From an uncultured Coprococcus sp. (GTDB lineage Bacteria; Bacillota_A; Clostridia; Lachnospirales; Lachnospiraceae), in NCBI GenBank assembly GCA_900767685.1, contig CAAGAB010000094.1, positions 1 through 43,420 of the forward strand: a stretch of 43,420 nucleotides of DNA, read 5' to 3'. Shown piece by piece: positions 31,908 through 41,075 of this stretch; the first letter of the stretch is position 1, and the number at the start of each line of letters is the position of its first letter. The notes beneath the pieces are model-generated. The model was not told where the DNA came from. It did no database searches and saw nothing but the letters and a program-made list of their open reading frames with translations. The translations under genes were made by a program, and so were the position numbers.

Positions 31908-33233
31908 CTATCTAAGCCGTGCAGGTCTGCACACACGCGCCGACATCCGCTCCTTAAGTTCTGTGATCCTTGCGGCACACGTCGTCAGATTCGCCGCAGC
32001 ATTTTCAGGCTTCATCGCCGTTCTCACCTGCTCCGGATCACTGTCATCTATCCCAAGCACATTGTTTACCGCATAGCACTCATTGAACACGCCTTCTTTG
32101 ATGCAAGCCTCTGCACCATCTCCGAGACATCCTCCTATGGCGATCACATATTTACCGTGTTTCTTTGCAAGCCTTGCCACTCCGGATGGGGTCTTACCCA
32201 TCATGGTCTGCGCATCTATCATGCCCTCACCTGTTATGACTGTATTCGCCCATTCTACATCTGCCTCAAGCCCTGTCTCAGACAAAACTATATCAATTCC
32301 CGGCGTTAGTTTTCCGCCGAGGAACATGAGAAATGCATATCCGAGACCACCCGCAGCGCCGGAACCTGGGGTGTATCTGTCAGATTTTCCTTCAACGGAT
32401 TCTTCCACTACATCGGCATAATGCTTCATATATACATCCATAAGCTCAACAGTCTCCGCATCTGCTCCTTTCTGCGGTGCAAATACCCTGCTGCAGCCAT
32501 GTTCTCCAACCAGTGGATTTGTCACATCACAGGCGATCTGGAAGGAACACCTGGATAATCTGGAGGCAAATTCTGCACCTTCGACACCTGACGTATCGAC
32601 AGTACTTGCTTTTGATATATCGGCAGCACTACTATGGGCAACTCCGCCATGAGCCAAATCGGACAAGTTTTCACCGACTGACATCACATCTGGAATGATG
32701 ATACTATCCAGAACACCAAGCCCCTCTGCCCCATATGGCACCTCTCTTCCATGCGCGTCAAGGCACGAAAATCCAAGAGCCTGAAGCATCCCGATGCCTC
32801 CATCATTTGTTGCACTTCCTCCGATTCCTATAATAAATCTTTCACAACCTTTTGTGACCGCATCTCTTATCATCTCTCCGACACCATATGTCGTCGTATG
32901 CATCGGATCTCTCCGGTCCTCTGGAACAAGCGGCAGTCCCGCCGCAGCTGCCATCTCCATAACCGCCGTTTTCCCATCAGCTGAATCATATGTCACATAT
33001 GCCGCTATACGTTTCTCACCGAGCGGTCCGGTCACCTCACATTCTTCACGATGTGCATTGTCTCTTCCATATATAAGCGCCTCCGTAGTGCCCTCACCGC
33101 CATCAGCCACCGGGCGTACTCTGATGCATGCATCCGGCAATACTGCCTTTATTCCATTTTCTATTGCTTTTCCTGCCTCAATGGAAGTCATACTTCCTTT
33201 AAACGAATCCACAGCCACGAGTATTTTTTTCAT
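31908..33233 (-). CDS. Glycerate kinase (GlxK/GarK family)
   Basis: A 441-residue ATP-dependent kinase that phosphorylates D-glycerate, in this family usually at the 2 position. Motifs are the N-terminal VAVDSFKGSMTS, the VADGGEGTTEAL loop, the Gly-rich GIGGSATNDGGIGMLQALG, and PGSGAAGGLGYAF. A Ser/Ala-rich stretch at about residues 190-235 (AHSSAADISKASTVDTSG) is longer than in typical members of about 380 residues. The start at 33233 follows GGAG; the ATG at 33245 overlaps that ribosome site. The next genes downstream are two small ORFs and the SLC13-type permease. A TGGAAA-16-TATAAT promoter lies upstream. Confidence 0.93.
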   Translation of the reverse strand: MKKILVAVDSFKGSMTSIEAGKAIENGIKAVLPDACIRVRPVADGGEGTTEALIYGRDNAHREECEVTGPLGEKRIAAYVTYDSADGKTAVMEMAAAAGLPLVPEDRRDPMHTTTYGVGEMIRDAVTKGCERFIIGIGGSATNDGGIGMLQALGFSCLDAHGREVPYGAEGLGVLDSIIIPDVMSVGENLSDLAHGGVAHSSAADISKASTVDTSGVEGAEFASRLSRCSFQIACDVTNPLVGEHGCSRVFAPQKGADAETVELMDVYMKHYADVVEESVEGKSDRYTPGSGAAGGLGYAFLMFLGGKLTPGIDIVLSETGLEADVEWANTVITGEGMIDAQTMMGKTPSGVARLAKKHGKYVIAIGGCLGDGAEACIKEGVFNECYAVNNVLGIDDSDPEQVRTAMKPENAAANLTTCAARITELKERMSARVCRPARLR

Positions 33234-33332
33234 ATTGGTCTCCATTCTGTACAGTCATAGTATCTGTATATATACGACCCAGTAATCTCACCAGCGTTTA
33301 ACAGCCTAATCTCTATACAAATTTCACCCTAT

Positions 33333-33360
33333 ATTATAATACCTCTCAGTGTTTTTTCCA
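33333..33360 (-). promoter_or_regulatory. Promoter of the glycerate kinase gene
   Basis: On the minus strand TGGAAA (33360-33355), a 16-bp spacer and TATAAT (33338-33333). The leader is about 95 nt; no known riboswitch was recognised in it. Confidence 0.55.
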
Positions 33361-33372
33361 TATCTTATACAT

Positions 33373-33412
33373 AAAAACTGCGGACATCTCATATTACATA
33401 AAATGCCCGCAG
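33373..33412 (-). terminator. Terminator of the secreted Fn3 protein gene
   Basis: CTGCGGACAT (33378-33387) pairs with ATGCCCGCAG (33403-33412), one mismatch. The minus-strand tail is T5. Confidence 0.75.
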
Positions 33413-33437
33413 CAGACTGTACTGTTTATCAATATAC

Positions 33438-35339
33438 CTATTTTGCTCTTACAGCCACGGATTTACTCCACGCTGAATAGATCTTTACAATTTTTCCGCT
33501 TATTTTTACATTCTTATATGTCCTGATCCTGACATAATAAACACTGCCTCTTCTAAGTTTTGATACCTTGTAGTATGTCGCTGTATTCTTTCCGATATTT
33601 AATACTTTACTAGATTTTTTAAATGTTTTATCCGTCGAGTACTGTATCTGATAACCAGAGGTCTGTATCTTCTGAGCATTCCATTTTATAGCCAGGCAGT
33701 TCTTTCCTGCTGATTTCTTTACAATGGATGTTCCCTTTGGAGAAATAATAAAATACATCGTTTTGGAATCTTTGTATTTATTTCCGCACAAGGTGACCTT
33801 GACAGCATATTTTCCTACATTTTTTCTTCCAGCACTGTAGGTGACCTTGTAATCTTTCTTATTTGTCAGAGTCTTTCCTGCTGCATCCTTTACTATTGCA
33901 ACTGGTGTTCTGACTTTTCCATTATATACACATGAGGCAGCATTTAATCTGACTGCAGACACCTTAGATATCTTCGATGTCGAAAGCTTCTTGCCACAGG
34001 ATTTACATGTTGTGGTTATGATTCCATCGGTCATCATTGTCGCCTTTTTCGTAACCTTATTTACCTTTGATGTATGCTTACAAACAGTCTGGGTCTTTGA
34101 AGTGAGAACTGCCGACTTGGCATTGCTGTACACTTTATAAAGTCCCTTTATGTACTCCAGTTCACCTGAAATCTTATAACCTTGTGACAATAAATAATCA
34201 GGATCATCAAACTCAACATCTGTGAATTTCACATTATCCTTAGACTTTTCAACCATACAGTACGACATAACATTTCCATATTTATCCGTCACATCTCCGA
34301 GTTCACCTTTGATATCATACTTAAAATTTTCAAACTCTTTATAACTATCATCTACTGCATCACGCATGAATACGCACCGGTCACCAGTATTCTGATCAAT
34401 ATATACTTTTGCCGGCATAGTTGATATGTATGAATACCCATTTACGTTTTCTTCCGTATCTGTATAACCGTACTTTTCCGGATCAAAAATACCATCCGCG
34501 GCATCAATTTCACGCATATAATATTTGCCTGTATATCCAGGCATCAGCATAAGCTCATATAACGTGTATCCCTTGACATTTTCTGCCTTTATACTGCCAT
34601 CATCGTTATAGTAAGTTCTGACATAATCTTCTACTGTATATTTTTTTCCATTATCGCCCTTTGTATATACGTGACAATCATGTGAATTCTCCATGTCTAC
34701 AATAATCGCCTGTATTTCATCATACTTCATCTCGGACGCCTGCTCCTTTTTCAGACCAGTGAGTCCATTCACGACAAAGCAATCAGCAACAGTTGTATAA
34801 TCTGCTATAACAATACTTCCATCTGTTTTACCTGCATATACATACACTTCCGCATTCCCACTTATCCTGAAGTATGACTTTGTTCCCTCCGGCTGCAATA
34901 ATACTGCAGACGACATCTTCTGCTGCTCATTGACATATAATTTGCCATCACCAATGATTTCAACTGAACCGCCATAAAAATCTCCCCAGGCACTCAACAT
35001 ACCTATATGGCTTGTTCCTACCAATTTTATCTTGAAGTTGTCTCCCATCATATTTGTGGTGAGACGATAATCCGGCATGTTACAATTAGTGAGTGTCAGT
35101 GTATTTGTACTTTTGTCATAAACTGCACCTTTGACACTTGTCGCCGTTCCTTCCTGCGGAGTTCTGAAACTATACACATATATAATGTCATCTTTCTCCG
35201 AATTGTAGAACTGAACATATGCAAAGCTCCTCTCCTCATCTTCACACGGTCCATTGTTCGCTGCCAACGCCACAACGCCGCCCGCTGTCAGAATTAAAAT
35301 AAACGACAGCAAAAATGTTAGTCTTCTGAAATGTTTCAT
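33438..35339 (-). CDS. Secreted surface protein with a C-terminal Fn3 domain
   Basis: A 633-residue exported protein. The start at 35339 follows GGGG at good spacing and gives a signal peptide (KHFRRLTF... LILTAGGVVALAA). Residues about 30-430 contain no domain I recognise; they are rich in Tyr, Asp and Gly and probably beta-rich. A short zinc-ribbon-like segment follows (CKHTSK ... CKSCGKK), then an Ig-like repeat (YNGKVRTPVAIV ... KNVGKYAVKVTL), and a fibronectin type III domain at the end (GYQIQYSTDKTFKK ... YYVRIRTYK). No LPXTG or other anchor is seen, so it may be released or held by charge. It lies 226 bp downstream of a membrane LuxR regulator, and a palindrome covers its -35. Confidence 0.82.
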   Translation of the reverse strand: MKHFRRLTFLLSFILILTAGGVVALAANNGPCEDEERSFAYVQFYNSEKDDIIYVYSFRTPQEGTATSVKGAVYDKSTNTLTLTNCNMPDYRLTTNMMGDNFKIKLVGTSHIGMLSAWGDFYGGSVEIIGDGKLYVNEQQKMSSAVLLQPEGTKSYFRISGNAEVYVYAGKTDGSIVIADYTTVADCFVVNGLTGLKKEQASEMKYDEIQAIIVDMENSHDCHVYTKGDNGKKYTVEDYVRTYYNDDGSIKAENVKGYTLYELMLMPGYTGKYYMREIDAADGIFDPEKYGYTDTEENVNGYSYISTMPAKVYIDQNTGDRCVFMRDAVDDSYKEFENFKYDIKGELGDVTDKYGNVMSYCMVEKSKDNVKFTDVEFDDPDYLLSQGYKISGELEYIKGLYKVYSNAKSAVLTSKTQTVCKHTSKVNKVTKKATMMTDGIITTTCKSCGKKLSTSKISKVSAVRLNAASCVYNGKVRTPVAIVKDAAGKTLTNKKDYKVTYSAGRKNVGKYAVKVTLCGNKYKDSKTMYFIISPKGTSIVKKSAGKNCLAIKWNAQKIQTSGYQIQYSTDKTFKKSSKVLNIGKNTATYYKVSKLRRGSVYYVRIRTYKNVKISGKIVKIYSAWSKSVAVRAK

Positions 35340-35421
35340 AGTCATTCCCCTTTCTATGATAGTTTGATAGTTCTCGTATACAGGTGAAATGCATCTTCCA
35401 CCCATCTGTTTCATATCATAG

Positions 35422-35456
35422 ATTATAGTCATTTGCTGCCGTTTTCGTAACGTTAC
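35422..35456 (-). promoter_or_regulatory. Promoter with overlapping palindrome, secreted Fn3 protein gene
   Basis: On the minus strand TTACGA (35450-35445), a 17-bp spacer and TATAAT (35427-35422). GTAACGTTAC (35447-35456), a perfect 10-bp palindrome, overlaps the -35. A regulator there would control the secreted protein; the adjacent LuxR protein is the obvious candidate. Confidence 0.5.
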
Positions 35457-35565
35457 ATATGTCTCATATTCAATTTTGAACAGTCTCATCTCATTTTTTT
35501 AATCAATAATGTCATTTTAGGTTTCCTGACACGGCTGGTCATCCAACACTTTCCCGTCTATAGTG

Positions 35566-37002
35566 TCATTCCTCGTGCCAACTGTAATAATACTGTATCA
35601 GACCTACCCTTGACTTAGTCCCTGTCTTTTCATTCATGGATGATATATGTCTGTATAACGATGCCCTGGATATATATAGTTCATCCGCTATCTTCTGTAT
35701 ACTTTCGTCAGATATAAGGAGTTTTTGCAAAACCTCCCGTTCACGGCCAGTGAGACCGTGCATGTCTGCAAATCGTTCAAAGTCCACCTCAGTTCTTTCA
35801 CTTAAACTCTTCGATGATCTCATCACTTTTTCCTCATCATATTGTCTATATTGTTTCTTTTGAAGGCTCTCAAGCACAAACACTGCTATACTTATGAAAA
35901 CCAGTAACAATATAACTGTGACGCTCATCGCCATGATCCCCGGCGTTTTAACGATCACATATGATATAACTCCCACAATACCTGCACCAATATTATTTAT
36001 CGTCCTGCCTGCTCCCGCCCAAAATGACTGCCATTTCATGGTGTAGGAGACATTTATAAATCCTGTGGTGAAATAAACAACAAAAAATCCTGCTGCGAGA
36101 TAAAATACAATGAGTCCTATGAGGAACGCTCCCCCAAATTCTATGACCAACATTGCAATTACAGACAGCACTGTTACACAGTACATCATCTGGTTCATAA
36201 ATCTCTGATCCTTTATATCAAACAGCAATCCCGCTGCAATACCGCTGATCGCCAGGAAAAGTCTTGGCCACTGACCTATATCCGCACCGCCCTCTGCATG
36301 TACAAGTGTCACAATATTGTCAAGTTCTGAAAATATGAAAGTCATGAGCAATATTACGATCACGAACGCAAATGCTATAGACTTGCTGCTGGCACTCTGC
36401 TCCGCATCCCCTATCTTCTCTGGTGCGTACGCTGTATCACTATATACCATAAATATTGTCACAATTACCACGACAGCCAATATGAACACCACAAGCCGTA
36501 TCGTCATGCTTCCTATGACATTATAATTAATATACTGTAAAAACAGCCCCGCAGCATATGATATGCCAACCGTCACAGTGAGATGCTTTCTATCCGTATA
36601 TGCACCAGCCACAACATGATATGTGCAGCATCCTGTCATACCCCAGATAATGAAGAACACTATGCCATACAACAATATTATGCTTTCATCTCCGAACATT
36701 ATCCCTGCAAGTGCAAATACACCCACAAAATTCGAGCCTATAAGCACTTTTTTTACGATATTGTCACCTGCCTTTTTCTGGATCAGGGCATACATGAATA
36801 CCCCCACTACGCTTGCAAGCAATATCACGCTCTGATAAAGAAGTACTTTCCTTGCATCCACCACTTCCGCAGCACGATTGTCATAGAAAAACTCTGTCCC
36901 CAGAAATACGAAACTGAACATGGCAAGTAAAACTATGCTCCTTATGTGTGTACTATCCAGACTTTTCTCTTTTGCAGTATTTCCTGTTATCTCATTTGAC
37001 AT
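35566..37002 (-). CDS. Membrane-embedded LuxR-type regulator (12 TM + HTH)
   Basis: A 478-residue protein. Residues about 20-400 form about 12 TM helices in an MFS-like arrangement. Residues 415-478 are a LuxR HTH: HGLTGREREVLQKLLISDESIQKIADELYISRASLYRHISSMNEKTG (shown here by its parts, first helix REREVLQKL, recognition helix ISRASLYRHI). DNA-binding and membrane domains are one chain, so it must act from the membrane. Such MFS-LuxR fusions occur in Coriobacteria and Clostridia, mostly uncharacterised. The start at 37002 follows GGGAG; an ATG at 37020 lacks one. It neighbours the secreted Fn3 gene downstream on the same strand. Confidence 0.88.
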   Translation of the reverse strand: MSNEITGNTAKEKSLDSTHIRSIVLLAMFSFVFLGTEFFYDNRAAEVVDARKVLLYQSVILLASVVGVFMYALIQKKAGDNIVKKVLIGSNFVGVFALAGIMFGDESIILLYGIVFFIIWGMTGCCTYHVVAGAYTDRKHLTVTVGISYAAGLFLQYINYNVIGSMTIRLVVFILAVVVIVTIFMVYSDTAYAPEKIGDAEQSASSKSIAFAFVIVILLMTFIFSELDNIVTLVHAEGGADIGQWPRLFLAISGIAAGLLFDIKDQRFMNQMMYCVTVLSVIAMLVIEFGGAFLIGLIVFYLAAGFFVVYFTTGFINVSYTMKWQSFWAGAGRTINNIGAGIVGVISYVIVKTPGIMAMSVTVILLLVFISIAVFVLESLQKKQYRQYDEEKVMRSSKSLSERTEVDFERFADMHGLTGREREVLQKLLISDESIQKIADELYISRASLYRHISSMNEKTGTKSRVGLIQYYYSWHEE

Positions 37003-37069
37003 ATGATCTGCATCTCCCATTTGTTATATATCTAAAATAATATAGCGCAGGATTTTTGTCAAAATATAA

Positions 37070-37108
37070 GAGACCGGTCATACCTAAGCATGTCCGGTCT
37101 TTTTTTCA
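37070..37108. terminator. Terminator of the MATE gene
   Basis: AGACCGGTCAT (37071-37081) pairs with ATGTCCGGTCT (37090-37100), one mismatch, followed by T7 on the plus strand; the minus-strand tail is CTTATATTTT. It separates the MATE gene from the LuxR gene. Confidence 0.7.
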
Positions 37109-37129
37109 TTAATCATCATTATTTTATAA

Positions 37130-38527
37130 TTACATCTGGTCAGTATTTCTTTGTGCCTTTTTCAGATACACGATCAGTCTTACCGCAGCTGTAAGTGCTA
37201 TGACTATCCACGTGAATATATTCGTATACCAGATTCCCCAGAATCCCATATCCAAAGCATACATGAGGATCAGCGCAAACACAACCCTGCCGCCGACCTC
37301 CAGGAAACCATTTATCATGGAGAATAGCACATCCCCCATGCCGTTTAAGGCACCTCTCAACGTATAGATAGTTCCAAGTGCAACATACATGCTGCCCGAT
37401 ATCACCATTCCCTTTGCGCCAAGGCGGATAACCTCCTGATCCGTCACGAAGAAATGAATGATGTTTTCTCTGAAAAGCAGTATTGCAGCAAAGAGTACAG
37501 CGCTCAAACCTATTGTTATGCATTCCGCCTGCCATACAGCCTTTTTTATTCTGTCATATTGCTCTGCTCCAATGTTCTGTCCGGCAAATGTCGAAAGTGC
37601 AAGCCCAAGCGATGAAAACGGCTGGAATACTATCCCCTCCACCTTTCCGGTTGCAGTGTAAGCTGCCATGACCGCAGGACCATATCCATTTATAAGCGCC
37701 TGAAGAAGTGAGCACGATATGGATATCATAGAAGTCTGGACTGCCATCGGAAGTCCTATCTTGAAATCTGCTTTTAATATACTGTGATCCACCCTAAAGT
37801 CTTCTCGTCTGAGTTTGAAATATGAATTGGTTTTCACTGCATATATTATCGAGCCTATTCCCGAGACAATCTGACTGAATACAGTTGCATACGCAGCTCC
37901 GGCAACTCCCATATCCAGATATACCACAAATATTATGTCCAGCACTGCATTTATAACTGATGCGATCATTAGGAATATCAGCGGAGTTCTCGAATCACCA
38001 AGAGCCCGCAGTATCGAAGATATTCCATTATATACCGCAACTGCCACCGTAAAGGCACAGGTTATCTTCATATATGTATACGCGTATGGAACTGCCTCCG
38101 CAGGCGTGTTCATAAGCCTGATGAGTGGCCCCGTAAGGCAGACCCCCAGCACACTCATGAGCAAGCCAACTCCCAATATCACGTAAATGGAATTTGCTAT
38201 GGCTTTTCGCACAAGATCATCACGCTTTGCACCAAAATACTTCGCTATGACAACACCTATCCCAGATGCCATCCCACTACACAAAGAAAAGAACAGGAAA
38301 CTTATCATTCCAACCGAACCGACTCCTCCAAGGGCATTTGCCCCGAGATGCCTTCCGACAACCACTGAATCTACCACACTGTAGACCTGCTGAAACAGGT
38401 TACCTATGAGCAAAGGAATCGAGAACTTCATGATAAGTTTCAGACTGTTCCCTTCTGTCATATCCATCACATGTTCTTTTCTATTTAATTGTTTCTCTGA
38501 TACTGTACTGTTCAATACTTTCTCCAC
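37130..38527 (-). CDS. MATE family efflux transporter
   Basis: A 465-residue, 12-TM multidrug and toxin exporter that uses a Na+ or H+ gradient. N-lobe signatures are IPLLIGNLFQQVYSVVDSVVVGRHLG (split here by its first TM) and GGVGSVGMISFLFFSLCSGMASG. The C-lobe shows FQPFSSLGLALSTFAGQNIGA. The two 6-TM halves and the length are normal. The GTG at 38527 is chosen because GAGGAG precedes it at 7-nt spacing; the ATG at 38545 has no site and its first codons are that same GAGGAG. A 28-codon ORF ends just upstream. The substrate is unknown. Confidence 0.92.
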   Translation of the reverse strand: MEKVLNSTVSEKQLNRKEHVMDMTEGNSLKLIMKFSIPLLIGNLFQQVYSVVDSVVVGRHLGANALGGVGSVGMISFLFFSLCSGMASGIGVVIAKYFGAKRDDLVRKAIANSIYVILGVGLLMSVLGVCLTGPLIRLMNTPAEAVPYAYTYMKITCAFTVAVAVYNGISSILRALGDSRTPLIFLMIASVINAVLDIIFVVYLDMGVAGAAYATVFSQIVSGIGSIIYAVKTNSYFKLRREDFRVDHSILKADFKIGLPMAVQTSMISISCSLLQALINGYGPAVMAAYTATGKVEGIVFQPFSSLGLALSTFAGQNIGAEQYDRIKKAVWQAECITIGLSAVLFAAILLFRENIIHFFVTDQEVIRLGAKGMVISGSMYVALGTIYTLRGALNGMGDVLFSMINGFLEVGGRVVFALILMYALDMGFWGIWYTNIFTWIVIALTAAVRLIVYLKKAQRNTDQM

Positions 38528-38559
38528 TATGTTCTCCTCTGACATTCATATATTACGTC

Positions 38560-38646
38560 TTATTCTTTCTGATCATTCACCCATACATAGTCTCGCAGTA
38601 TCTTCTTTATACAATACAAATAATGCACATATTCTAATACATGCAT
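38560..38646 (-). CDS. 28-codon upstream ORF in the MATE leader
   Basis: AGAGGG precedes an ATG at 38646 at 6-nt spacing. The peptide begins MHVLEYVHYLYCIKK and ends DQKE. The stop lies 14-32 bp before the possible MATE starts. A TTGCTC-16-TATGAT promoter with TG extension lies near 38680-38710. It may be a leader peptide that controls the exporter, or a chance ORF. Confidence 0.4.
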   Translation of the reverse strand: MHVLEYVHYLYCIKKILRDYVWVNDQKE

Positions 38647-38743
38647 ATATAACCCTCTTATCTGCTAACCCGTTACAGCATCATAACACATATATAATAA
38701 TGAGCAACAGCTAATTAGCTAATAAACTCAAGTTACATTCCTT

Positions 38744-38848
38744 TTAGTTCTCAATATAGTCGATATAATCACTCTCATCAGCAAATAACTGATACTGACC
38801 GTCCACATATCCCATATAACCCTCTGACACGAAATAACCTTTTAACAT
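38744..38848 (-). CDS. 34-residue small protein
   Basis: A strong AGGAGGCGGG site precedes an ATG at 38848. The peptide begins MLKGYFVSEGYMGYVDG and ends ESDYIDYIEN. It is acidic and Tyr-rich with no TM helix. From memory, short proteins of the form YFVPEGYMGLVDG-x-Y-x-LF-x-(acidic) occur in many Clostridia, so I take it as real. Its role is unknown. It lies upstream of the MATE leader on the same strand. Confidence 0.7.
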   Translation of the reverse strand: MLKGYFVSEGYMGYVDGQYQLFADESDYIDYIEN

Positions 38849-39000
38849 AATCCCGCCTCCTGTTCACTCTTTTGAACTGTATCTACAAAACGTTTTTTAG
38901 AATGCATTCCGCTCCTGCACTCCCTAATATGGCTCTATCTTACTTTGTCAAGTGTCCAAAAAAATGTACATCATGTTACTGTTTTTTTGCGTCATTATGC

Positions 39001-39029
39001 GTGACATGTATTGGGCTTCATATTATAAT
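39001..39029 (+). promoter_or_regulatory. Promoter of the ROK kinase gene
   Basis: GTGACA (39001-39006), a 17-bp spacer and TATAAT (39024-39029), 58 bp upstream of the start codon. Confidence 0.7.
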
Positions 39030-39086
39030 AAATATAACTTTTTTATATTATTTTATGCTGTCTTACTGCAGCGATGAGGAGGAAAT

Positions 39087-39941
39087 ATGTACTACGGAGC
39101 GCTCGAAGCCGGCGGTACCAAGATGGTATGCGCAATAGGCGATGAAAACAAGAACATAATAGACAGAATATCTATTCCAACAGATACGCCTGATCAATCT
39201 GTTCCTGTCATGATAGACTATTTTAAGAAACACAACATATCAGCACTTGGCATAGGAACATTCGGACCGGCAAATGTAAACCAGAATTCCCCATCATATG
39301 GAACCATTTTAAAGAGTCCCAAGAAAGCATGGGAGGGATTCAATTTCTATAAAACATTCAGTGAGGCTCTTAAGTGTCTGGTGGTTGTGGATACAGACGT
39401 AAATGCAGCTGCATGGGGTGAATTCCTATTCGGCGCATTAAAGGGACTTCACTCTGGAATGTATCTCACCATAGGCACCGGTATAGGTGGCGGCGTGATA
39501 GCTGACGGACATCTCATCCACGGCATGATGCATCCGGAAACCGGTCATATCCTCATACCTAGACGTGATGGCGATGACACGCCATGTTCATGCCGTTTTC
39601 ATCAGAATTGTGCTGAAGGTCTGGCTGCGGGACCTATGCTGGAGCGAAGAACCGGGATGAAGGGCAAAGACATCCCCGCCGACTCACCTGTATGGGATCT
39701 GGAAGCATACTATATAGCAGAAGCTCTTGTAAACTATACCATGTGCTACTCTGTTGAGAGGATAGTCCTTGGGGGCGGCGTCATGTCCAATGAATTTCTG
39801 TTTCCTATGATCCGCAAATATTACACCGAACTTCTCTCCGGATACATTGATATGCCACAGGTAAAGGATCCGGACACGTATATTGTACCTGCAAAGCTTG
39901 AAGGCAACCAGGGTATCATCGGAGCTATGAACCTGTTCTAA
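39087..39941 (+). CDS. scrK: ROK family fructokinase
   Basis: A 284-residue sugar kinase. The phosphate-1 loop is LEAGGTKMVCA and the second phosphate loop is TIGTGIGGGVI. The catalytic Asp is in VDTDVNAA. The fructokinase zinc site is seen as His in HPETGH and CSCRFHQNCAEGLAAGP (Cys-His-Cys ligands). This zinc-site and length pattern matches ScrK/YdhR fructokinases better than glucokinases. It phosphorylates fructose at C6 with ATP, in the cytosol. The start follows GAGGAGG. It is monocistronic with no sugar transporter adjacent. Confidence 0.9.
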   Translation: MYYGALEAGGTKMVCAIGDENKNIIDRISIPTDTPDQSVPVMIDYFKKHNISALGIGTFGPANVNQNSPSYGTILKSPKKAWEGFNFYKTFSEALKCLVVVDTDVNAAAWGEFLFGALKGLHSGMYLTIGTGIGGGVIADGHLIHGMMHPETGHILIPRRDGDDTPCSCRFHQNCAEGLAAGPMLERRTGMKGKDIPADSPVWDLEAYYIAEALVNYTMCYSVERIVLGGGVMSNEFLFPMIRKYYTELLSGYIDMPQVKDPDTYIVPAKLEGNQGIIGAMNLF

Positions 39942-39960
39942 ACCGGAAACTATACACACA

Positions 39961-40005
39961 AGCACCCCATAATCTCATTTACAAATGAAATTATGGGGTG
40001 TTTGT
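39961..40005. terminator. Terminator between the fructokinase and uppP genes
   Basis: AGCACCCCATAAT (39961-39973) pairs with ATTATGGGGTGTT (39990-40002), and TCATTT pairs with AAATGA inside the loop. The plus-strand tail is TTTGTTATATTTTT. Confidence 0.8.
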
Positions 40006-40045
40006 TATATTTTTATCCAATTTTTATATCACATCATTTAAAATT

Positions 40046-40882
40046 CTACGCAAAGAAGGCAAAATACAAAAGAACTATAACTCCGAGAACTATTCTGTAC
40101 CATCCAAATATCTTGAAATCATGTTTCTTGATGTAGCCCATAAGGAATTTGATCACCACAATAGAAACAAGATATGCCACTACACATCCTATTATAAGTA
40201 TAGCAAGCTCTGCACTGGTGAATGAAAGTCCAAACTTTATGAGCTTAAGTGCACTGAGGCCAAACATGACTGGAACTGCCAGGAAAAATGTGAATTCCGC
40301 AGCTGCCACTCTGGATACGCCCAAAAGCAATGCACCTATGATGGTCGCACCTGAACGGGAAGTTCCCGGGATGATCGAAAGCACCTGGAACATTCCTATG
40401 AAAAAAGCGGTTTTGTATGTAATATCATTCAGCGTCTCAACCTTAGGTGTCCTGGTCTTATTCCAGTTCTCGATCACGATAAATGCAATTCCATAAAATA
40501 TAAGAGCTATCGATATGACCACTGCGGTGTGCAGATGAGCCTCAATAAAATCATCAAACAATAACGTAACTACGGCTCCCGGTATACAGGCAACAACCGT
40601 CTTAAACCACATGCTCCATGTATCCTTCTTGAATACCGACTGAGTCTTATCTTTCATCTGGAACGGCCACATCTTGTTCCAAAAAATAGTTACTACCGCA
40701 AGTATTGCGCCAAGCTGTATGATAACAAAGAACATATCCTTAAAACTGTCGCTGGCATCGAGCGTAATAAACTCATCCACCAAAAGCATATGACCTGTAC
40801 TGCTGATAGGCAGCCACTCTGTGATTCCCTCAACGATACCAAGGAACACTACCTTAAGTATCTCAATAAAACTAAGTGCCAT
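40046..40882 (-). CDS. uppP: Undecaprenyl-diphosphatase UppP (BacA)
   Basis: A 278-residue integral membrane phosphatase that dephosphorylates undecaprenyl diphosphate so that the lipid carrier of cell-wall synthesis is recycled. Its loss or excess changes bacitracin sensitivity. Signatures are GIVEGITEWLPISSTGHMLL near the N-terminus (Glu-rich motif and Ser/His) and the PGTSRSGATI motif near residue 175. Seven or eight TM helices can be placed. The start follows GGAGAG. It is monocistronic. Confidence 0.95.
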   Translation of the reverse strand: MALSFIEILKVVFLGIVEGITEWLPISSTGHMLLVDEFITLDASDSFKDMFFVIIQLGAILAVVTIFWNKMWPFQMKDKTQSVFKKDTWSMWFKTVVACIPGAVVTLLFDDFIEAHLHTAVVISIALIFYGIAFIVIENWNKTRTPKVETLNDITYKTAFFIGMFQVLSIIPGTSRSGATIIGALLLGVSRVAAAEFTFFLAVPVMFGLSALKLIKFGLSFTSAELAILIIGCVVAYLVSIVVIKFLMGYIKKHDFKIFGWYRIVLGVIVLLYFAFFA

Positions 40883-41075
40883 TTTTTCTCTCCTTTTGAT
40901 CCGACCTTAATCTCTGATTACCTTGCTACAGCCTTTTGTATCATTGTATCTGAATTGTCACTGTCAGCCGGCTGCGTCCTTTATAATAACATATTCTGCT
41001 ACATTGTACATCATTCTTTTTTTAAGCTTTAGAAAATGTTGAGATTCTGCTTACATTATATCTACATTTGAGCAG

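Noticed and set aside
38872..39138. Plus-strand ORF of 88 codons overlapping the ROK kinase start
   Set aside because: It crosses the ROK promoter and start codon in another frame, with no ribosome site.
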